This document shows, in pieces, positions 6,371 through 10,339 of a DNA stretch of 10,339 bases (position 1 is its first letter; the number at the start of each line of letters is the position of its first letter). The notes beneath the pieces are model-generated. The model ran no database searches. It saw nothing but the letters and a program-made list of their open reading frames with translations, and was not told the DNA's origin. The translations under genes and the position numbers were made by a program. The stretch is from Dysgonamonadaceae bacterium (GTDB taxonomy: Bacteria; Bacteroidota; Bacteroidia; Bacteroidales; Azobacteroidaceae), in assembly GCA_031284225.1 (NCBI GenBank), contig JAITAH010000128.1, positions 1-10,339 on the forward strand. Direction: 5' to 3'.

Positions 6371-6503
6371 TAAACACGAAGACACAAAGACGCAAAGTTT
6401 TTCATGGAAACAAAAGAAGAATACGAAAGATTAGGTAAAATAATTTTGAATGGCGCTCTAAACAATTATTACTTTTCATAAAAACTTTGTGCCTTCGTGT
6501 TTA
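6371..6503. repeat. 133-bp inverted-repeat element between mutA and mutB
   Basis: The left end TAAACACGAAGACACAAAG (6371-6389) and the complement of the right end (6503-6485, TAAACACGAAGGCACAAAG) agree at 18 of 19 positions. The space between holds a short ORF resembling the start of GxxExxY proteins. Motifs like 'CACGAAGGCACAAAG' commonly surround GxxExxY genes in Bacteroidota, as I recall; that is background knowledge, not a search result. The element starts on the base after the mutA stop codon and ends 19 bases before the mutB ATG. It therefore fills nearly the whole gap and would form a long stem in the mutAB mRNA. Confidence 0.65.
6404..6481 (+). pseudogene. 25-codon remnant resembling the N-terminus of a GxxExxY protein
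   Basis: ATG (6404) to TAA (6479-6481) encodes [20 protein letters not shown] plus NYYFS. The E-E-Y-E-x-L-G-K-x-I-x-x-x-A run matches the usual opening of GxxExxY family proteins (about 120-130 residues, function not established). The diagnostic G-x-x-E-x-x-Y segment and the rest are absent. It lies inside the inverted-repeat element, which supports a deleted copy of such a gene. It may still be translated as a leader-like peptide between mutA and mutB, but this cannot be told from sequence. Confidence 0.45.
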
Positions 6504-6522
6504 CACAAAAAAAAATAAAAAT

Positions 6523-8655
6523 ATGAACCCGAATTTCAAGAATATTCAAATCGAAAACATTGCACCGTCAACCGACGGCGGTTGCGCCACAGAACAGGAA
6601 AAGTGGCTGACTCCCGAACATATTAAAGTAAAACCGGTTTATACCAAAGCCGATTTGGAAAATATGGAACACCTGAATTACGCCTCCGGTATCCCGCCGT
6701 TTTTAAGAGGCCCTTACTCCGGCATGTACGCCATGCGTCCTTGGACGATTCGCCAGTACGCCGGATTTTCTACCGCCGAAGAATCCAACGCTTTCTACCG
6801 CCGGAACTTGGCTTCCGGTCAGAAAGGTTTGTCCGTCGCGTTCGACTTGGCAACGCATCGCGGGTACGACGCCGACCATCCGCGCGTAGTGGGCGACGTG
6901 GGAAAAGCCGGCGTTTCTATCTGCTCGCTCGAAGATATGAAAGTGCTGTTCGACGGAATCCCTTTGAAAGATATGTCGGTTTCGATGACCATGAACGGCG
7001 CCGTATTACCCATTCTCGCTTTTTACATCAATGCCGGACTGGAACAGGGCGCCAAATTGGAAGAATTGGCAGGAACCATTCAAAACGATATCCTCAAAGA
7101 ATTTATGGTGCGAAACACCTATATTTACCCGCCCGAATTTTCGATGCGGATTATTGCCGATATTTTTGAATATACTTCGCAAAAAATGCCGAAATTCAAT
7201 TCCATTTCTATTTCGGGGTATCACATGCAGGAAGCCGGCGCTACCGCCGACATCGAACTGGCTTACACGCTGGCCGATGGAATGGAATACCTGAAAACCG
7301 GTATCGAAGCGGGTATCAACGTAGATGCTTTTGCCCCGCGTTTGTCTTTCTTCTGGGGCATCGGGATGAATCATTTCATGGAAATCGCCAAAATGCGCGC
7401 CGCCCGGTTGCTGTGGGCAAAGATTCTGAAAAGTTTCGGCGCCAAAAACCCCAAATCGCTCGCTTTGCGTACGCACTGCCAGACTTCCGGCTGGTCGCTG
7501 ACCGAACAGGATCCGTTCAACAACGTGGGACGTACCTGCATCGAAGCCATGTCTGCCGCTTTGGGGCATACCCAATCGCTGCACACCAACGCTTTGGACG
7601 AAGCCATTGCGTTGCCGACCGATTTCTCGGCGCGCATCGCCCGAAATACGCAAATCTACATTCAGGAAGAAACGTATATCACGAAAGAAATCGACCCCTG
7701 GGCCGGATCGTACTACGTGGAATCGCTGACGCAAGAACTCGCCGAAAAGGCTTGGACGCTGATTCAGGAAGTGCAGGAACTCGGCGGAATGGCCAAAGCC
7801 ATCGAAACCGGTATCCCCAAAATGCGGATTGAAGAAGCCGCCGCCCGCGCGCAGGCGCGTATCGATTCCGGATATCAAACGATTGTCGGACTGAACAAAT
7901 ACCGCCTCGAAAAAGAAGATCCGATCGATATTCTCGAAATCGACAACACCGCCGTCCGGTTGCAACAAATCGAACGGTTGAACAAACTGAAAGCCGATCG
8001 CGACAACGCCGCCGTACAAAACATACTGACTGCCATTACCGAATGTGCAAAAACCGGTAACGGCAATTTACTGGAATTGGCGGTCGAAGCCGCTCGCGTC
8101 CGCGCCACGCTCGGCGAAATTTCAGACGCCTGCGAAAAAGTATGTGGAAGATATAAAGCCATCATTAGAACCATATCAGGAGTGTATTCATCAGAAACAA
8201 AGGGCGACGCCGCTTTCCGCAAAGCGCAGCTGTTGGCCGAACAATTTGCAAAGAAAGAAGGACGGCAACCGCGTATCATGATTGCCAAAATGGGGCAGGA
8301 CGGGCACGACCGCGGCGCCAAAGTAGTAGCTACCGGCTATGCCGATTGCGGATTCGACGTGGACATGGGACCCCTGTTCCAAACCCCGGAAGAAGCCGCC
8401 CGACAGGCCGTCGAAAACGACGTGCACGTACTGGGCGTTTCGTCGCTGGCGGCCGGACACAAGACGCTGGTTCCGCAAGTCATTGCCGAACTGAAAAAAC
8501 TGGGACGGGAAGATATTCTGGTCGTCGCCGGCGGCGTTATCCCTGCGCAAGACTACGATTTCCTCTATCAGGCGGGAGTGGTAGCCATTTTCGGACCGGG
8601 CACGCCGGTTACGAATGCGGCCATCACGATTTTGGAATTGTTGTTGGCGGAATAA
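6523..8655 (+). CDS. mutB: Methylmalonyl-CoA mutase, large (catalytic) subunit
   Basis: A 710-residue protein from the ATG at 6523, starting [24 protein letters not shown] at 6487 is in frame but lies inside the repeat element and gives an unnatural extension, so I reject it. The substrate-binding barrel contains [20 protein letters not shown] followed by QYAGF (Tyr79 in the position of the conserved active-site Tyr), [20 protein letters not shown], and HMQEAGA. The C-terminal B12 domain has MGQDGHDRG with Asp593 and His595 of the DxHxxG cobalt-ligand motif, then [14 protein letters not shown] and [12 protein letters not shown]. Full family length, no defects. It catalyses the carbon-skeleton rearrangement between (R)-methylmalonyl-CoA and succinyl-CoA with adenosylcobalamin, in complex with MutA. 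In Bacteroidales the flux runs from succinate towards propionate. A 63-bp piece of its 3' end (8569-8631) is repeated at 9883-9945 beyond fic. I see no terminator after it. Confidence 0.97.
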   Translation: MNPNFKNIQIENIAPSTDGGCATEQEKWLTPEHIKVKPVYTKADLENMEHLNYASGIPPFLRGPYSGMYAMRPWTIRQYAGFSTAEESNAFYRRNLASGQKGLSVAFDLATHRGYDADHPRVVGDVGKAGVSICSLEDMKVLFDGIPLKDMSVSMTMNGAVLPILAFYINAGLEQGAKLEELAGTIQNDILKEFMVRNTYIYPPEFSMRIIADIFEYTSQKMPKFNSISISGYHMQEAGATADIELAYTLADGMEYLKTGIEAGINVDAFAPRLSFFWGIGMNHFMEIAKMRAARLLWAKILKSFGAKNPKSLALRTHCQTSGWSLTEQDPFNNVGRTCIEAMSAALGHTQSLHTNALDEAIALPTDFSARIARNTQIYIQEETYITKEIDPWAGSYYVESLTQELAEKAWTLIQEVQELGGMAKAIETGIPKMRIEEAAARAQARIDSGYQTIVGLNKYRLEKEDPIDILEIDNTAVRLQQIERLNKLKADRDNAAVQNILTAITECAKTGNGNLLELAVEAARVRATLGEISDACEKVCGRYKAIIRTISGVYSSETKGDAAFRKAQLLAEQFAKKEGRQPRIMIAKMGQDGHDRGAKVVATGYADCGFDVDMGPLFQTPEEAARQAVENDVHVLGVSSLAAGHKTLVPQVIAELKKLGREDILVVAGGVIPAQDYDFLYQAGVVAIFGPGTPVTNAAITILELLLAE

Positions 8656-8733
8656 GCTGAAAGAACCGAAAGAACAAACAAATGGCCGGCGAGTTAAAAA
8701 TCTCCGTGGTTCAAACAATTCATATTTCAAGAA

Positions 8734-9837
8734 ATGAATAATTTTGAAGAATATATCCGGCAAAACGAACCGCAAAAGAGAGAAAAAGGGTATGCCTGGC
8801 AAACGGCAATCGGGCTACAAGCAGTTGACGGTTTAAAGCCATCCGACTATTTGATAGAGACTGCCCGTAAGCATATTGAGGGAGATATTACGATAGACGA
8901 GGTACGTGAACTTATCAAAAGTTATTATGAATCGAAGGAAAATCGTACTGCCGACGCCGACGATACGGAAGAAGCCGACAAAGTATCTGTCAATATTGCC
9001 CGGTTGCTGAACGAGCGAACGTTTGCATTTACCATAGCCGGATTTACGGCAGTACACAAACGGATATTCGACGGCGTATTCAAATTTGCCGGTAAGATTC
9101 GCGATTATAATATCACAAAAAAGGAATGGGCGCTTCGGGGCGATACAGTGTTGTATGTATCGGCCCCCGACATTCGCCGAGCGATAGAATACGACCTTGA
9201 ACAAGAACGGGCGTTCGATTATATCGGATTGAGTACGGCGCAAATGCTTGCCCACATAACCAAGTTTGTATCGGGACTCTGGCAGATACATCCGTTTGGC
9301 GAAGGAAATACGCGAACAACGGCCGTATTTACTATTCAGTATTTGCGTTCTATGGGGTTTGATGTAGAAAATGACCTTTTTGCCAATCATTCCCGGTATT
9401 TTCGGAATGCTTTGGTACGGGCAAACTATCAGAACGTACAAAAAGGTATCAAACGTAATCCCGAATATTTGGAACGTTTCTTTCGCAATCTGCTGATGGG
9501 AGAAAAGAATGAGTTAAAAAACAGATACTTGCTCATACAGTATCCCGAAGAATTGCAAGAAATAGAGAACCCGACGGAAAACCGAACAAGTACCGAACAA
9601 CCGACCGAACAAGTACGGCTTCTTTTGTCGGTAATGGGTCGCGAACCTCTCGCATTAAAACAGTTAATGGAAAAGGTCGGATTAAAACACCGCCCTACAT
9701 TCTTGACAAATTATATTAATCCGGCAATGAAAGATGGTTTTGTGAGAGTACTTTATCCCGAAAAGCCTAATCATCCCCACCAAAAATATTCGCTGACTGT
9801 TAAAGGAATGGCGTTATACGATCTTTTACACAGCTAA
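8734..9837 (+). CDS. Fic-family protein (probable protein AMP-transferase) with C-terminal winged helix
   Basis: A 367-residue protein starting MNNFEEYIRQNEPQKREKGY. The Fic core motif reads HPFGEGNTRT at residues 186-195, fitting HxFx(D/E)GNxR with the catalytic His186 and phosphate-binding Arg194. Upstream, VHKRIFDGVFKFAGKIRDYN (about 106-125) is the usual Fic beta-flap region. Residues of about 290-367 look like the winged-helix domain common at the end of long Fic proteins (VRLLLSVMGREPLALKQLME onward). Such enzymes usually transfer AMP from ATP to a target protein hydroxyl, often under autoinhibition. I find no clear inhibitory (S/T)xxxE(G/N) motif, so its control is unclear. The gene starts 78 bases after mutB, with no promoter match, and may be co-transcribed. 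Base composition looks more AT-rich than mutAB, and a mutB-end duplicate lies just beyond, both hinting at acquisition. Target unknown. Confidence 0.88.
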   Translation: MNNFEEYIRQNEPQKREKGYAWQTAIGLQAVDGLKPSDYLIETARKHIEGDITIDEVRELIKSYYESKENRTADADDTEEADKVSVNIARLLNERTFAFTIAGFTAVHKRIFDGVFKFAGKIRDYNITKKEWALRGDTVLYVSAPDIRRAIEYDLEQERAFDYIGLSTAQMLAHITKFVSGLWQIHPFGEGNTRTTAVFTIQYLRSMGFDVENDLFANHSRYFRNALVRANYQNVQKGIKRNPEYLERFFRNLLMGEKNELKNRYLLIQYPEELQEIENPTENRTSTEQPTEQVRLLLSVMGREPLALKQLMEKVGLKHRPTFLTNYINPAMKDGFVRVLYPEKPNHPHQKYSLTVKGMALYDLLHS

Positions 9838-9882
9838 ATTCTTTCCTCTCTTGACGACAAAAAGTCCGCCTCGCCATTCAAA

Positions 9883-9945
9883 CAGGCAGGAGTGGTAGCC
9901 ATTTTCGGACCGGGCACGCCGGTTACGAATGTGGCCATCACCATT
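9883..9945 (+). pseudogene. Detached 63-bp copy of the mutB 3' region
   Basis: This segment matches 8569-8631 of mutB at 60 of 63 positions. In the mutB frame it reads [20 protein letters not shown] plus I, with one Ala-to-Val change and two silent ones. Outside these 63 bases the flanks do not match mutB on either side. The frame continues from 9838 to 10068 without stops but has no start codon and runs into unrelated scraps, so it is not a gene. The two copies are direct repeats bracketing the 1251-bp interval that contains fic. Confidence 0.85.
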
Positions 9946-9991
9946 AAGGCTAAGCAATCCAATGAATCCAACAGCGAAAACAAGTTCCGTT

Positions 9992-10339
9992 CTATTCTTG
10001 GAGGATACACCGTATCGGCAGGCCACATTGAACACCATAATGGTGATACGAGTGCCAGAAAAGCGTAAAGGTGTTCTTTCCTTCGTATCTTTCACAGCCG
10101 ACTCCGCCTTTGTCCAATATTTCCAAACCGACAACCACCAATCGTTGTTTGCTCTTCGAGCTACGTCCGGTCTGCCCTTCTTCATATTCTCCAACAAAAA
10201 ATTCATCCACATGTACTGTTCCGGTAAGCGGATGCTTCCCGGAACTGCACATTGCTTGCTGTATCTTCCATTTGAATTCCCAACAGGTTTTCTGGCGTAA
10301 ATCAAACTCGTGCGAAAGTTCCAATGATGACATACCCTT
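9992..10339 (-). pseudogene. Truncated IS1595-type transposase fused in frame to a FISUMP-like tail (runs off right edge)
   Basis: The frame is open from the right edge to TAG at 9994-9992. From the edge to about 10097 it resembles the middle of IS1595-family transposases: LSHEFDLRQKTCWEFKWKIQ, then PLTGTVHVDEFFVGEYEEGQ (first catalytic Asp in V-D-E), and KQRLVVVGLEILDKGGVG. There the similarity stops, before the expected second acidic residue (T-D-x-W) region. From about 10084 it resembles the end of the lipoprotein at 629-2470: EGKNTFTLFW against EGSYCYQLSF, then YHHYGVQCGLPIRCILQE against YTHIDHRTALMVRCILQE. The last 19 bases (9991-10009) are identical to 628-646. This indicates a deletion or recombination joining a broken insertion sequence to the 3' end of a second FISUMP-like gene. 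The transposase cannot be active. Confidence 0.65.

Noticed and set aside
6487..6522. Upstream TTG start giving mutB 12 extra residues
   Set aside because: The extension is translated from the right arm of the inverted repeat and an A-rich run. The ATG at 6523 matches the usual MutB N-terminus.
7006..8019. Long antisense frame of 337 codons opposite mutB
   Set aside because: A shadow of the strongly coding mutB frame in GC-richer DNA; the product shows no recognisable domains.
10033..10045. Palindrome CACCATAATGGTG as an operator
   Set aside because: It sits inside the FISUMP-like coding tail and has no gene start nearby.

Overview
The window looks like a chromosomal segment from a member of the Bacteroidales (Bacteroidota). 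The pointers are a promoter with the Bacteroidota TTTG / TAnnTTTG spacing, an HU protein of the long Bacteroidales histone-like type, a fimbrillin-clan lipoprotein with a FISUMP-like C-terminus, and a split (mutA + mutB) B12-dependent methylmalonyl-CoA mutase of the succinate-propionate pathway. Species cannot be assigned from sequence alone.

Layout. (1) 1-261, minus strand: the N-terminal 87 codons of a POT/PTR2 peptide:proton symporter, running off the left edge, with a well-formed promoter at 303-334. (2) 629-2652, minus strand: a two-gene unit of a 58-residue small protein and a 613-residue fimbrillin-like lipoprotein. It is flanked on both sides by copies of a hairpin repeat of the 'GTCATTGCGAG' type (514-605 and 2728-2840). 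(3) 2880-3087: AT-rich direct repeats, then a degenerate 23-bp tandem array and a 12-bp hairpin. (4) 3088-3480, minus strand: the HU-family protein. (5) 3481-4477: mostly non-coding. It holds a strong minus-strand terminator, a (CT)10 microsatellite, an unrecognised ORF of about 80-103 codons and a possible mutA promoter element. (6) 4478-8655, plus strand: mutA and mutB, separated by a 133-bp inverted-repeat element carrying a 25-codon remnant resembling the start of a GxxExxY protein. (7) 8734-9837, plus strand: a Fic-family (probable AMP-transferase) protein. (8) 9838-10339: a scrap zone with a 63-bp imperfect copy of the mutB 3' end, followed by a minus-strand reading frame that fuses a truncated IS1595-type transposase to the tail of a second FISUMP-like protein.

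How the genes work together. mutA and mutB form the heterodimeric mutase interconverting succinyl-CoA and methylmalonyl-CoA; only MutB keeps the cobalamin-binding DxHxxG motif. The lipoprotein and its small partner are probably one transcription unit for a surface or fimbrial component. The Fic gene has no obvious metabolic tie to mutAB. The direct repeat on either side of it and its apparently more AT-rich sequence suggest it arrived, or was rearranged, as a cassette.

I found no complete, clearly new multi-gene system. The most unusual signals are structural: the mutB-end repeat bracketing fic, the inverted-repeat element inside the mutAB operon, the transposase-FISUMP chimera, and the period-23 array beside the HU gene.
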